From: Orthonyx spaldingii
Lineage: Eukaryota; Chordata; Aves; Passeriformes; Orthonychidae
Reading direction: 5' to 3'
Assembly (NCBI GenBank): GCA_013397795.1
Contig: VZTJ01000300.1
Location: forward strand, 175,836 to 239,835
DNA length: 64,000 nt
Numbering within the stretch: the stretch's first letter is position 1; each line of letters opens with the position of its first letter. This document shows positions 48,203 through 60,900 of this stretch, piece after piece. A program made the position numbers and the translations under genes. The notes under the pieces are model-generated. The model saw only the letters and a program-made list of their open reading frames with translations, was not told where the DNA came from and did no database searches.

Positions 48203-51200
48203 TAAAATGTCAAGGAATATTATTAATAATACTCTTTTAGAAAAGGTATCTGAGACTGCCAGTTTAGGAAGGAGAAACCCATAGGTTGCTACATTTAAAA
48301 ACATGCCTGCAGGTTGTTTGCTTCTTTTAAGAACTGCAATAGCAGTGTGCAGCTTTCTGAGGAGCAGTGAAGTGTTGATGTTTATTATGGCAAATCTTGA
48401 TTTATTGAGAGGACTTCTAGCAATGAGAAAATCTCAGAAAGCACAGAGGTCTGCCTCAGTCTGTTAGCCTTTCTCACTCCTCATAGAAGACCTTTGTGTT
48501 AAAGTTTCTTTGTTTCTTAGATGAAAAATTCTCATGGCCTATTTTAGTAGTTTTAAAACAAAGGATTGTATGGCCTATAAGATGACCAAAAATTGTATAT
48601 TTATTTTATTCTAAAATTACTTGAGTTCAATAAGTCAAATTATTAAGTTTTTTTTAAGAAAAATATTTTCAAAAGGCCATAATTTTTAAAATTTAGTTTT
48701 AATTCAAGGAGAGTCAAGCTTCATGTTATTTTGTTTCTTGAGTGAGAAATGACAAGGCTGGGTAAAAACAACAGAATACAGGATTCTTAGAAGCCTTCAG
48801 AAGATGTCAAGTTGTTAAGGAGCCCTTCTCTTGTGTCGTTCCCACAAAAACAGATAAAACAGTGTTAAACCCCTTTTTGAATTTTTCATGGGTCATGTTG
48901 GCAAACATATTCTTAATTCTGCTTTATAAAGGGGAATAACATTCTTTTATGTTCCCTAAAGCAGTGCTTGTTTCAGGAGAAACTTGTGAAGCTTCATGGC
49001 CGGGAAGAACCTGGAAACTTAATTTCTGCATGCTCAGAACCACAGAGCACTGGCTTGTGTGCTAAAAACATGTGAAATGATTTAGATAGGTAAGGTTCAA
49101 GTGATGCATTACTTTTACAGCCCTTTGGCTGGAGAATCAACTCTTCTGGTCTGCATATTGCACTTCTTTCCGTCCTGGAACACTGTTTTGTCTCATCTTC
49201 CATGGCTGTTTGTTGTAGACAGGCTTTGAAATCATGCTTGTGAAGTTACAAACAGTAGGCAGGAATGGATAAAGAGGTTTCTGGATATTGAGAGAGAAAG
49301 ATAACCTTTTAAAGACTAATTTGGGCAACTTTTGCCACACAGAGCACAGCACACTGAAAGTTGGTGGCATTGAGAGCTGGAGCTTGGAACTGTGTCTCAC
49401 TACTGTCAATGGTAATTGTGGAAGTCACATGAGAATGAAGAGCTACAGCGAGAAAGAAACATAAGTCAAACTTAAGGAATAGCAAACAACGTTTTTGAAG
49501 CTGATTTTTACATAGCATTGTAGATAACCAGGCATATCTGTTTCAGTAGCTGAGTTTGTGGTACAATTAGATAATGCAAAGTTCTACGCTTGCAGCTCTT
49601 TAATTTACTGGACACTTCTTCTGAGTAAGACTGTTTAATTAATTGGCAGTGAAAAATGTGCTGTGTTTGGCAAATTACATTTCTGTCAAAGTCCCTGCAA
49701 GATTCATTAAATCATATCTGAGAGTGCAGGAGCTGCCCTTCCTCAAGTGCTGCCTTCGTATGTATTAGGTGGTTCAAGTTTTACCTCTGACTACACAGCA
49801 AAGTACACATAATTAATAAATGTAGCCTCTTTCAGCACCTTCCCAGGCAAGAGTAGAAAGATTTCTTAGGTCACTGCAGAATGTGACCATCTTAGATGCA
49901 ACAGGCTGCAGGCAGAATAAGGAATTATTTTGCAACAGGCAAAACAGGAAGTCATGGAAGTGACATATTGGTGAATACTGAAAAACAGTGTGAAAAGAGG
50001 TTTAAAAAATTCCCTCAACTCTCCCCCCAAAAACCTCATAGCAACAACAAAGGGAAAAAACCTAAAACCAACTGGTAGATAATCTCTGAGGTAGCATTTT
50101 TTTTTGTTGAAAACCTTCTGCCAGTTATACAGTAGATTAAAATTTTTTCACTTTATGCTAGTACCCATTTTATCATGCAAAAAGGAAATCCAGGAGTTTT
50201 TTCTTTCAAGAGACATAGAATTGAATAGGGACAGACATGTTGGTGTAGGATTATGGTACATTGCCAGGTCTCTGTAGGAAAAAAGTATACACAAACTGCT
50301 TTATGCTGAGGTCATGGCCATTATTTCAATTCTGTTAAAATGACTGATGAAATTATAGTGGTTGTGTTGTTGTAGTCCTGATGCTCTAAAGAGATATGTA
50401 TCAGTTGCTCTGATAAAAGATATTACTTCTCCTCACAAACCTTGCTTCACTTAAATCATATTATAGATTATAAAGAGGGAGAAAGGAGCCAGCAAGTGTA
50501 GCACTAAAGATAAAAATTTTGATAATACTGGTGAAGGAAGACAATGTGAGACTTGGCTAAGGAGTAAGTGAATACCTGCCTTGGGCTTTAGAGGATACAG
50601 GTTCTATTGTTTATCCTTTAGATACCTGGCCTTGCCCATGTACTGCAAACATATAAATTTGCACTCAGTCTTAAACAAGTGGAAAATTTAATTTAAAAGA
50701 CAAGAGAACTATTACCTGCCAAAAATGCCAACAGACATGCACATCTGTTGGTTTGTTCATGACTGAGATTTCTGACTGCAATACGTTTCACTAAGTGAAT
50801 ATTAATTTGTTGAGTACTGAACACAGTGCTGTGGCCCGAAGGAAAACTTTCAGAGTCAAATCACATAGGTGCAAGATCTTTTTGATAAACTTTGTCTGCC
50901 TTTTCAATAGGGTGCAACAGGCAATCTATGAGCTGACATATAAATCTATCTGTACTTTGATACATTTTTTAACAATTTATGGATATATTTGTATATCAAT
51001 TCAAAATGAGCTGTCTTCTAACCCAACAATGAACACTTTAAGTCCTCTCCCTGTAGTGTGAGTACTTCCACATCACCCACAGATTTAGGCTTTGTGATGT
51101 TTGTCCTGCACTTAAGGTGGTATATTGATTAAGCATGGATCTGTCATAATGTGTCCACATGCAAAAGTTTTATAGCAGTCAAAGCAGCCCAGTTTGTTGT

Positions 51201-52018
51201 TTTGTTTTTTTTCATATTTCAGCAAGACATGATCAGGATAAGGTATTGCAGTCGCATTCAGGCATTATCAATGATGTGCTGGGAGTAAATCTTGCCACTG
51301 CTCTGTTATACTTTTCTCATGGCTCCAGAGCAGTGTTCAGCAAGTGAGAGCTGATAGAATGAGGTGTACTTTGGTATTTGTGTTCCATTCAAGATGCAGT
51401 TACTGAAGGAGGAGCAACCTCTCGTCTAATCTATCCCTCAGCTCTGTCTTTTTATACACCTTGATTTTATTGAGATGCAGGAGAGACTCTACAGATCTTT
51501 TTTTTTCTTCTTGCTTTAAAAAGATAAATTTCATTGAAATAGATTTTGAAAGCTGAAAAGGAAAGCCCTGAGACTATGCCAGATTACTGAGGTGTGCACT
51601 TCAATGTGCAAGAGCAACTTGGAGCAGTGCCTGTAGATTGCCATTCCCTCCAACTTCATGTTGAAAATTTGGAGTGGTGCCAGGTTACTGCTCTGCACTT
51701 ATTTGGCTCCCATGTAATTTACACATGGCTTTTGCAGTCAGTTCTGTTAGTATTTTATGCTATCTATTGATTTTATATTTCACTAAGTATTTTATTTAAA
51801 GCACTCCAAATAGTTTTAGATTTATGTTTCAAAAGTCAGGATGTTAAGAGAATTTTATAAATGAAAAATAATTTGGAAATCACCAGCTGATAATTTTTCT
51901 GTAACAATTTAAAGTGTTACCTAAAGTGATGACAGTGATCAGGGCAGCAAATGATCCACAAATGTCGTCCGAAGGAATAGAAGCCAACACATCAAATAAC
52001 AGGTGGGTTTTCCCTACC

Positions 52019-52037
52019 TAATAATAATAATAATAAT
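52019..52037. repeat. (TAA)n microsatellite
   Basis: About six TAA units in tandem. Confidence 0.9.
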
Positions 52038-54886
52038 CTATCAAGCAAATTTAATTTTAAGATGAAAGAAACAGCTTACTCAGCTCCTAAACTGCAGGCA
52101 GAGATTAATGAGAATCAATTGAAGCATTTAAAAAGAGTGCAAGCAGAGAGCTATTTTGGACCTCAAATATTCCCCTTCTCCCTGACAGAGGCAGAAAACT
52201 GGAAAGAGATGGCCTTAGGGAAAGACCTAACAGAGGAGTAACTTTCATAATCCTTTTTTCCTCACTCAGCAGGAAACTGTTGAATCTCATATCTGCATTT
52301 GTGTCCATATCTAAACACATGTACTGAATGTGCTTAAGTTGCATTTTCTAGATAGCTTGGCTGTAGCCACAAGAAAGAAGAGATAGGAGTGAAAATGTTT
52401 GTAAAAGGAGACAAATACAGCAGATTGTTCCCCTTTATAAAATCTTGGCTAAGAAAGTTGTGCTGATCCAACCAACCCATCCTGCTGCAGATTTTATGAC
52501 TCAGTATTGTGGATGAATTTTCTGGCTCATTAGAAAAGTCCAAAGAGTTTACTGATCAGAGCTTCCCTTTCTTCTCTGGCTGATCCTTGAGCTTACCTAA
52601 ACTCCCACTGGTTTCTGAGACCTCTGCACGAAGAAAAGCAGGCATCTACCTGCAGAGATTTGGTAACACTTTGGGGATTTAAATGCCTCTGGAACCCGAG
52701 GATTCACTGCCAGCATTATTTTTCTTTCTAAAGCTTCTCTCATGTTTCTTTTCCTGCCTTAATTAACTATCACTCTCAGAGTTTTCTAGTGTTCTATATG
52801 GTTTCTTGTGTATCTATTCTTGCTTTTATAACATTGATTTTTCAAAAATGTTAATACATATTTCATTTCGAAGGTCTGAATTCTCAGGTGCACGTTACTA
52901 AAAAACAAAAGGAGAAAATCCTTTCTTCATTCATCTAACTGCAGCTATGGGATTCCTTACTAATATAAAACTATAATTGCAAAAGTACTGAATGACCCAA
53001 GCTCTCAAAATTAGAGAATTATTTCTCCTGGTTCCAGTAATTTATTTTTCTTTTCTTTAGGCCATGCCAGTTGGAAACAAATAGCTCTGTATGTTTATAA
53101 ATGAGCTGATCTCGGTCATACATGAGGGCAACATGATGGAGGCTGCCAGACAAAGTGACTGGTTTACTGGATCTGGAAATTGATATTGGTCACATATTGG
53201 CGTGAAAATTACAGAAAATTGGTTTTCATCACAAGACCATCCATATTCTGAATCAGCTTCTCATCTTGACCACTTCCTTGTGCTTGTTTTTTGGTAGTAG
53301 TTTCAACTAGCAAAACACATAAGCCTCAGCTTATGTTCAGCTTAGAACCTGGCTCTTTTCCAAAACCACTTTTGCCATTCTTGTACTCTCGAGAGTGCTG
53401 CTACCCCTCCTCCAGTTCTATGTGATGCTAACAAGCCCTTGCATCACAGCATTTCCCAGAGTTCACATGTAGGCAGGGAGGCTCTAAGACTCCTGCTGTG
53501 ACAGAGTTAAGGCCAGGTATAAGCTGGGAATCTTTTCTAGCTGCAGGTGCTAAAGAACATTTGCCAACTGGGGCCAAGTAGGGCTCCCAAAAGACGAAAG
53601 ATCTGAAAATTGTTATGGAGAGAGAAATTCACAAGTTTGTATTTTGCAAATTTTAATTTTATACAGTTGCTCGTGGTCTTTATTTGGTTTCATACAATGT
53701 TTGCCAAAATTACAGTCAAAAGACTTGGTTCAAACCCTCTTTTTCTTTGCTGCTCTCCAGCACCTATCACTGCAAGCAAGTCGAAAAACACTTTACTAAA
53801 CGGGGAAAAAATTGGTGCAGGAAACTTTTACAATACCAGCTTTGGCCATTTCTAGCACTGGCCACTCTTAAACTTTCTACCAGTAGGTTTGCTTGGTTTA
53901 AATGAGTGCTTAGCAGTTTAACTTTACCCTTCAAACAACATTGTAGAAACAAAGTCTCGCTCAGGGTTTTCCTGATGGTAATACTCTGATTCTGTTACAT
54001 GGGCCAAAAAGTAAGCTTTAGAGAAGCCAGGTGTTTTCCCAGAGACAGCTGTAAAAAAGAAACAGAGGAAATCAAACCCAGTGTAATCCAGCTGGCTAAT
54101 TAGAGGAAACCTGGTATCCTTTCCTTGTGATGTGCATTTGAAGTCAGGGCTGGCATTACTCAGGTGAAGTATCTTTTATGTGCTCCTAACAAACCAAAGG
54201 AAGTCAATTGCTTGAGATTTTTCTTGCCTTAGGTTTGCAATGAGCTAAGAGCTTCCATGGGGCTTAACTGAAGCTTGTCCATGATATGTAGCAGTCTCCA
54301 TATGTTTCTTAAAAAAAGGGAAGGTTAAATAATAATTAATGGCAGATGATGTAGAGAAGTGTTTGTATGTCAGTGTAAGGGGATTTTTTTGCTTAGGCTT
54401 GTTTGCAGGAAACCACTTAGGTCTGGCACTCTGCCTGATTTACACTAAAACTTTCATGTTTCATGAAGCATTTTTGAAAACACTTAAAGAGCTGTTGGAA
54501 AAACAACCTCTTCTGGTAAAGATAATAATCCTGTTAGATAAACATCTAACAACATTGCTTGTATATTTACCTGACCTGTACCTTTCTTCTCTTGCCTATC
54601 ATTAAGTACCCAGACAGTAGCTCTTTCACTGGCTGTTCCTTCCCTTGCCAGCACTGTCTTGGGCTTTTCCTTTTTGAGGGCTTTCAGTTTGCTCATTTGC
54701 AGTCCCTGGGAATGGATGAGCGATTTTTGTATGGATCAGGGCATACTCATATGCTTGTCTGACAAGGATCTTCAGCTGAGATGAGGAAGGAATCCCTATG
54801 GGACCAGCCAGTTGAATTAAGAAGACAGAAGTCTTTCCAGTTTTTGTAGGAACTCATCTTTGTCACTTTGTTCTTACAAAGAAGAT

Positions 54887-54930
54887 GTCATCTGTCTGGA
54901 CTTCTGTAAGGCCTTTGGCATAATGTCCTA
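54887..54930 (+). mobile_element. CR1 reverse-transcriptase scrap
   Basis: ATCTGTCTGGACTTCTGTAA followed by GGCCTTTGGCATAATGTCC matches the CR1 region encoding the LDFCKAFD-type reverse-transcriptase motif, in + orientation. Confidence 0.6.
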
Positions 54931-55027
54931 ATACTGAAAATGCTGTCACACTGGACATGTGTGCACTTCCTTTATACTTCTTATATAGCTGACAGATTGC
55001 CTTGTTTTGCTGTTGCCAATTTTTATT

Positions 55028-55048
55028 TGAAACTAACTGTTAGTTTCA
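55028..55048. repeat. Perfect inverted repeat, 9-base arms
   Basis: TGAAACTAA, a CTG spacer, then TTAGTTTCA. It lies just before a run of nine A and the minus-strand CR1 fragment. Confidence 0.85.
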
Positions 55049-55074
55049 TTCTCAAAAAAAAATAACATTGCAGG

Positions 55075-55225
55075 AAGATATCAAACAGTACTGGTCCAAA
55101 TACAGGCTCCTGAGGGACCCCACTCATCACTGCTCTCCATCTGGACAGCAAGCATTTGACCACTACTCTCTGGTTGTGACACTTTAGCCAATTCTTCCAA
55201 GCCTTCTGGTGTAACTAATGTGTCT
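55075..55225 (-). mobile_element. CR1 fragment, minus orientation
   Basis: ACTGGTCCAAATACAGGCTC, CTGAGGGACCCCACTCATCA, CTCCATCTGGACAGCAAGCA, TTGACCACTACTCTCTGG and TTAGCCAATTCTTCCAAG match the reverse complement of the CR1 reverse-transcriptase region. It is degenerate. Confidence 0.75.
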
Positions 55226-55678
55226 TTCTAACTTCTGTTGTGTCTCCATAATGACACACTTGCATGTCTCTGCCAGCATCCAAATGTCTTCCTGTCTATC
55301 GTTGTTTAAAAGTGGACTTAGCTGGATTGTAAAAAATAGGCACTACTGGCATGAAGAGTTCAAAATTGGATTTGGAAGGGAAGCCAAAGTTTGCTCTTAC
55401 ATGCATCACATGAAGACTTGCTGACACTCAACAGGGGATCTATAAGGTCTGTCACTGAAAAAGCTGATTTTTTTCTATTCAATATGCCATGAAATTCTGT
55501 GATGTCATTACTACCGTAAACAGAGATATCTTAGTAGAGCAGAAACTGTTATCAGTTTTACTAGTCCCTACACTGCTGTTCTTAGTTACAACAGAGAGGC
55601 CAATACACCAGCTAAAGGTGCTCCCTCTGTCCCTTAGGACTTTCTATCCCTTCCTCCCACCTGTATGTACATCCATAT

Positions 55679-55933
55679 TTGGTAAGGAGATATGCATCTT
55701 CTAAGTATATCTTGAATTTTCAAAGAAGCCCCTTTCTAAGAAGAGTTTGTGACAGCCTCAAGCTGACTGAAGACAGTGCAGAGCTGGATGCCCACGAAGC
55801 TGAGCCCTATGCCACTGGAGGGACCTTGTCACTTGAAGACTTACAGCTAGAGCTAAGATCTGCATCTGATGACATAATTTCCTGGTCATTCTGTTGTCTA
55901 AGAACCTTCAGCTATACTGGCCTGAGTCCCTGA
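55679..55933 (+). other. Unexplained open frame with coding-like composition
   Basis: About 60 codons read as RSPFLRRVCDSLKLTEDSAE, LDAHEAEPYATGGTLSLEDL, then QLELRSASDDIISW before a stop at 55931-55933. The composition is unlike translated AT-rich intron: rich in Glu, Asp, Leu and Ser, with alternating charged and hydrophobic residues. It does not match INSC, CR1 or any family I recognise. There is no good in-frame ATG; a weak acceptor-like TTTTCAAAG ends at 55724, and no clear donor is seen. It may be a cryptic exon, a retrocopy fragment or chance. Confidence 0.2.
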
Positions 55934-57339
55934 TTAACTAAGGTTTATAAAATAAGGGAAAGAAACCAAACCTAAAACAAAAATATCAAACCCTAACAAA
56001 AAAATAAAATTGGAAAGCAATGCTGAGGTTAAAACCTGATACCCTGACAATTGTCCAGAAAAATTCTGAAGGCAGAACAAGTCCCCTTGGGAAAGTTTTT
56101 CTGGTGGCTGTGCACAGGCAGTTTCCTGAGCCATTGGTGAGGTAGGAAAGACCATACACATTTTAGGTTCCTGGAAGTGGGACTGAGCTCTTCTACCCAG
56201 AAATTTTTAGTTCAGCTGTTAACAGAAATACAGGGATTACCCAGTTTTTGATAGCACAAATTGGTTTATAAACCTGAACTTTTTTCCATCTGGGATTTTT
56301 CCTTTACATCCATGTGTGTATGTGGAATAGACACACATCAATTCAAAGAGCAGGTAGATAGTTCTTTTATCCTGTTGCTGCTTCTAACATGATTCAATAG
56401 GTGGACATAACAGAGGCAACTACATGGGTGATGGTCACTGCTGCTGAGCTGGCCATGTCTGATGAGCAGCAGCTGGAATTCTGAGAGCGCACTAGCGCAA
56501 GGCTGCTCTAGCAGAGTGAAATTCTGCCTCTGTCTCAATCTTCTTTTGCAAACGCTTCTGTTTTCTGCCCTGGGTGAATTTCTTGAACTTTTTACTTTAC
56601 CTTACCAAATGAATTGCTGTTTCTCCTTTGCCACAAGCAGCCACTTTTGAGTCTCCAGCAATGCAGGAGTGGTCAGGTTTCAGGGCAGTGGTCCTACTGG
56701 TTGCCTCCAGACCTGCACCACAGAACTGTTTAGTTGCTGGTGCCAGAGATTTAGCTGGCTTTGAAAAAACATGGGTCAGATTAAGATTCAGTCTATTTGC
56801 TGTTTGCTTTTGTTGATTTTCCTGTTTTGTTGTACAGTCTTTCTCTCTTCCTGCTGTTATCTTCAGGGCTTAGAAAAGTCTGCCAGATTGCTGCTTGCAT
56901 GTTCTTTTTTTGCCCATCTCTCTGATAATACAACCAATATTGGGCAGTCATTTAAGCTTTTTGTTTGCAATAAAACCTGTGTCAGAATACAGCAGATTTT
57001 CAAAGAAATATTTTGTATCTCTGCTAGAAAAAGCTGGGATCCTTTCAAAGGCCAGGGACTATAGACATTTCTGCACTTATCAGTGCCACCATCTATGAGT
57101 GTTGAGAGGAGTGAGCGGAAAGACCATGTTAAAAAGGTAGACTTCATAAACACTGAGACACTGCTTCCCCCATCTTCAACAACTTAAAAGAACTGTGGTT
57201 ATGTCAGTTCTGCCAGCTGAGGAGGGTAATAAATTGTTCCAGGATGCAAGGCTGGCATGGAATCTCCTTCTAGCAGTAGTTTGCTTGGAAGAATTTTTTA
57301 TGTTTTCTGTAAGAGCTCACGGTAATTCCATTAGGTAAT

Positions 57340-57440
57340 ATTTCTTTATATAATTATATAGATTATTGAATATATTCCTATAATGTATGCATTTAAATAT
57401 TTTTATTTATTGATATAATATTAGTTAATATTATTTATTT
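57340..57440. repeat. AT-rich patch with inverted repeat
   Basis: Nearly pure A/T sequence including ATAATATTA-GT-TAATATTAT (57415-57434), a 9-base-arm inverted repeat with a 2-base spacer. Confidence 0.75.
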
Positions 57441-57852
57441 AGTAACTTATGTGAGGCCTGGGAAAAGGAAATAAAGCAAAATCCAAGAGTAGGAATAATG
57501 TGAAATAGATAGACTAAAGGTGATTACATTGTCTGCCCAGAATTTTCAAAAGCTATTCATAACATTAAGCTTCAGTAGCTTTGGATTCCAGGCTGAGTCA
57601 CCAGAATAGTGTCTATCCAGTTGTGGATATGCATGCACCATCAAATGGCAATTAAATCCACTCCATAAAGCTAATACTTAATTGCTATTAAGTTAAAAGA
57701 TGTTTGGTATTTTCAGTGTTATTGCCATCCTTGGGATGTACACACAGTTTAAGAGCACTGAGTGTTTTGAAGGTAATCTATGGGCCTGTGGTAAGGTTTT
57801 ACCCTCGTGCTAGTTAAGCTGTCACCAAAGCACTTTAGATTGAGACACAGAG

Positions 57853-57922
57853 CAATAGAATAGTTTGGTCTGAAAGGGACTTTTGAAGGTCATCTAATCC
57901 AAGCCCTCTGCAGTGAGATTAA
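57853..57922 (-). mobile_element. CR1 LINE 3' tail, minus orientation
   Basis: CAATAGAATAGTTTGGTCTG, AAAGGGACTTTTGAAGGTCA, TCTAATCCAAGCCCTCTGCA and GTGAGATTA are the reverse complement of the CR1 3' end. Only the last 70 or so bases of the element are present. Confidence 0.85.
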
Positions 57923-60900
57923 AAAAGATAGGGAAAAATAGAGGGCTAAGTTGATAATCAGTCAGCATGGAGGAAGAGATGCACATATGGGGCTAGAAGG
58001 CTTTTTCAAGTACAAAACCAGGAAAGAATCTGAGCGCTTTTGCATGAGAGTTTTTAGCTGTAGCGATCTAGGAAGAGTTAAATCCACCTCGTATTTCTGT
58101 GCTAAAATGATTATCATGTGGCATTTTAAAGTCATGAAAACCAAGTGATAATTCTCTGCATATGTTCTGAAAACGTCACGAGAGGGAAGCACAAGTTGAA
58201 AGTTTTGCCAGGCTGTTGAGTCCCGCAGCTAATGCACATAATGCTGTGCAATAGTGGCACCCAGTGGAGGCTGGAATTACAGCAAAGTTTGCACTGCTGC
58301 TGGGTAAGTTCTGCCCAAATCTATCCCCTGTTTAGGAAGGCAGCAGAGGATTTGGGAAGACAGGTTTATGAGTACCAAAGCTATGCACCACTGAAGTGTC
58401 CTCCTAAATCAAGGCAAGCCATGTCAAACGGGCTTTTAATCTGAAAAGTTTAGGTTCTCTTATCCATTCACAACCAGCTGGATAGTGTAAGAACGTTCTT
58501 CCTACAGGATAGACCCTCAGCTTTCACTGCATTAATAAAAACAAAACAAAACAAATCCTTAAGCAACGTCTAATGCAAGAGCATCCTGGGGAGTCGGGAA
58601 AAATGCCTTCTATTCCTACCGTCCTGAAAGTACTGCCTGGATAGTGACGGTATCAGCCTCAGAAACTTGATGAGAACAAACCCCCTCAGCGTGGAGTCCT
58701 CAACACGTTACAGTGTGAATGGACTATCACATTTCTCTAAAGAATGTATTGTTTGCTCTGGGGTGGTCAACATGCTGCTCTGTGGGGAATGACGCTACCT
58801 GCGCTCGCTATCCTCTGGTTATTGCTTTTTCAGGCATCATGTATTGCAAATAGTTGTGATGAACAGAGATTTAGGAATAACTGACATGTGGTGCTAAAGA
58901 GAACGGATGAATTAGAACAATGTTCCTGCACAAAAGGTGCTATTGAGCTCAGATTTCAGTTCCTATTTTATGTAGGCCTACTCATAACATCACAAAAATG
59001 TGATGAATGAGAATGATGATATGGGTTCCTAGCAAATGTCCATCCTTAACTGCTTTAGCACTCTCTACCCTCTGCATTTATTTTAGCATTTCATTATAAG
59101 CACCGCATGCTTTGGCGTTTTGGCCATGCTGGAATTATTCTAGATCTGCAGAGGCTGGATGCAGGAAAACCTCTTCCAGGACTTTGTTGATCAGGTTATT
59201 ATTTGGTGTGAGAAAAACTCAATTTCTGGAGAGGTGGCAATTCCTTTGAACAATAATAGGTGGCATTATTGCAATGGCCTATATCCACATATTACGTGGC
59301 TGTAGGTGAGTTTTTATCTTCACTTTTTATCATAGCATAGGATATGAGAGGGAAATGAAGCTGATCAGGAGTAAGAATCTCCCCTAAATGTGTAATGTGA
59401 ACTTCATGGCTGATCCAAACATGATGTTTTAATACTGTCTAGGCTGAGGAAGCAATTATAATGAAAGAGAAGGCAAAACAGCTGTTAGAATAGGTTTGCA
59501 TTTATTTTTGAGCAAGATACTTATTTGTCCTGAGCAAAATAATTAGAGGGCATAAGTCACCTTTAAAGATTGCTCCTGTCTCATCCTGTAACCTGAAAGA
59601 AGAACCAGGTTACAAGTCACAGGATCTCACCTAGGAAATATTCATGGATGAAGCCACATGACTGACTTCCTGCTCCTGTTAGCTGAATTTATTTATGTGC
59701 TTAAAGGCTGTGACAAATTGCTTTTCTCCTCACTCAGAAGAGGATTTTTGATGATTTATGCCCCAGGGAACTGGCAGTGTTTGAACTTTCCAGCCCATGG
59801 ATTTCTGTGTGGCTGCGTCAGATTAAGTTGAGAAATACACCCTGCACCTCTATTGTACCAGCTTTGCCATTGTATTGATGATATTGATGTTATTCTGAGT
59901 AAAAATTCTGTGTTGGCTGCTCTCCTTTGGTAAGTCTTCCCTTCAAGCTCCTTTAAATGTAAAATAGCACACTCACATCTAATTTTTGGCACATTTCTCT
60001 GCTAGAAGAATTTCTGTCTTGTATGAACCAGTAAAAATGAAACACTTGCCACAAAATGTATGAAGAAGGTAAGGCACTTAGGACCTAGGGCATTGGAGAA
60101 GACATTAGGAGAGAGAAGTCCAATTAATCAGATCACAAGACTTTCAGCCCAAAAAAAAAGGACAGGTAAATGAGACATACTCATGTAATTACAATTGATT
60201 TTTCTTACAGAAAAAAACCCAAAAAAACCCCAAAAGACAAAGAATGACAATTGCTGACAGTGGTAATGGTGAAGGAAGTGATTTTAAGTAGAGGTGACAC
60301 TGGCTTTTTCCTTCTTTTTCTCTTAGTTTTTAAAGAATCTCAGTGCTAACTTTTAATCCTTCTGTCCTAAAAAGAAGAGTAAGCCTATACCAACAAGTAG
60401 TATTTCATAGTTCAAGTAAAGAGAAAATGACATAGAGAGCTAGGAAAGCACGTAACAATCAAAGACCTTTTCAGCAACATGGCTTAAGATTTACAATCAA
60501 ATTAACATTTGTTTGCACTCATTAAAAGCTGACTGGTTAGACTTTTTTTTTTCTTTTAAGTAGAATGGTTTGTGGCCAACTACTTTGAACAAAAACATTT
60601 GCACTTTCCTTAAAAATCCTTACGTTCTTAGCTTAACTGGGTTTAGGTGCAAGGACTTTTATTGATGACTCCTAAGTTCACTGAGGAATTATAAGACTTC
60701 AGTTTGTCATATGATTAATATGCCTGAATTGCAAGGCACTTTTCAGACATTTTGGGTGAAACCAAGCCTGAAGCATGCTTTTTGTTTGTGGAATGTTCTT
60801 AGCATACTCAATTCAAGACAGTTTTGAATGATCTTTACTAGAACATCTCTTCCTCTTTTGTGGAGAGCAAAAGAAATCATGTAAGAGAGATAGATCTGAA

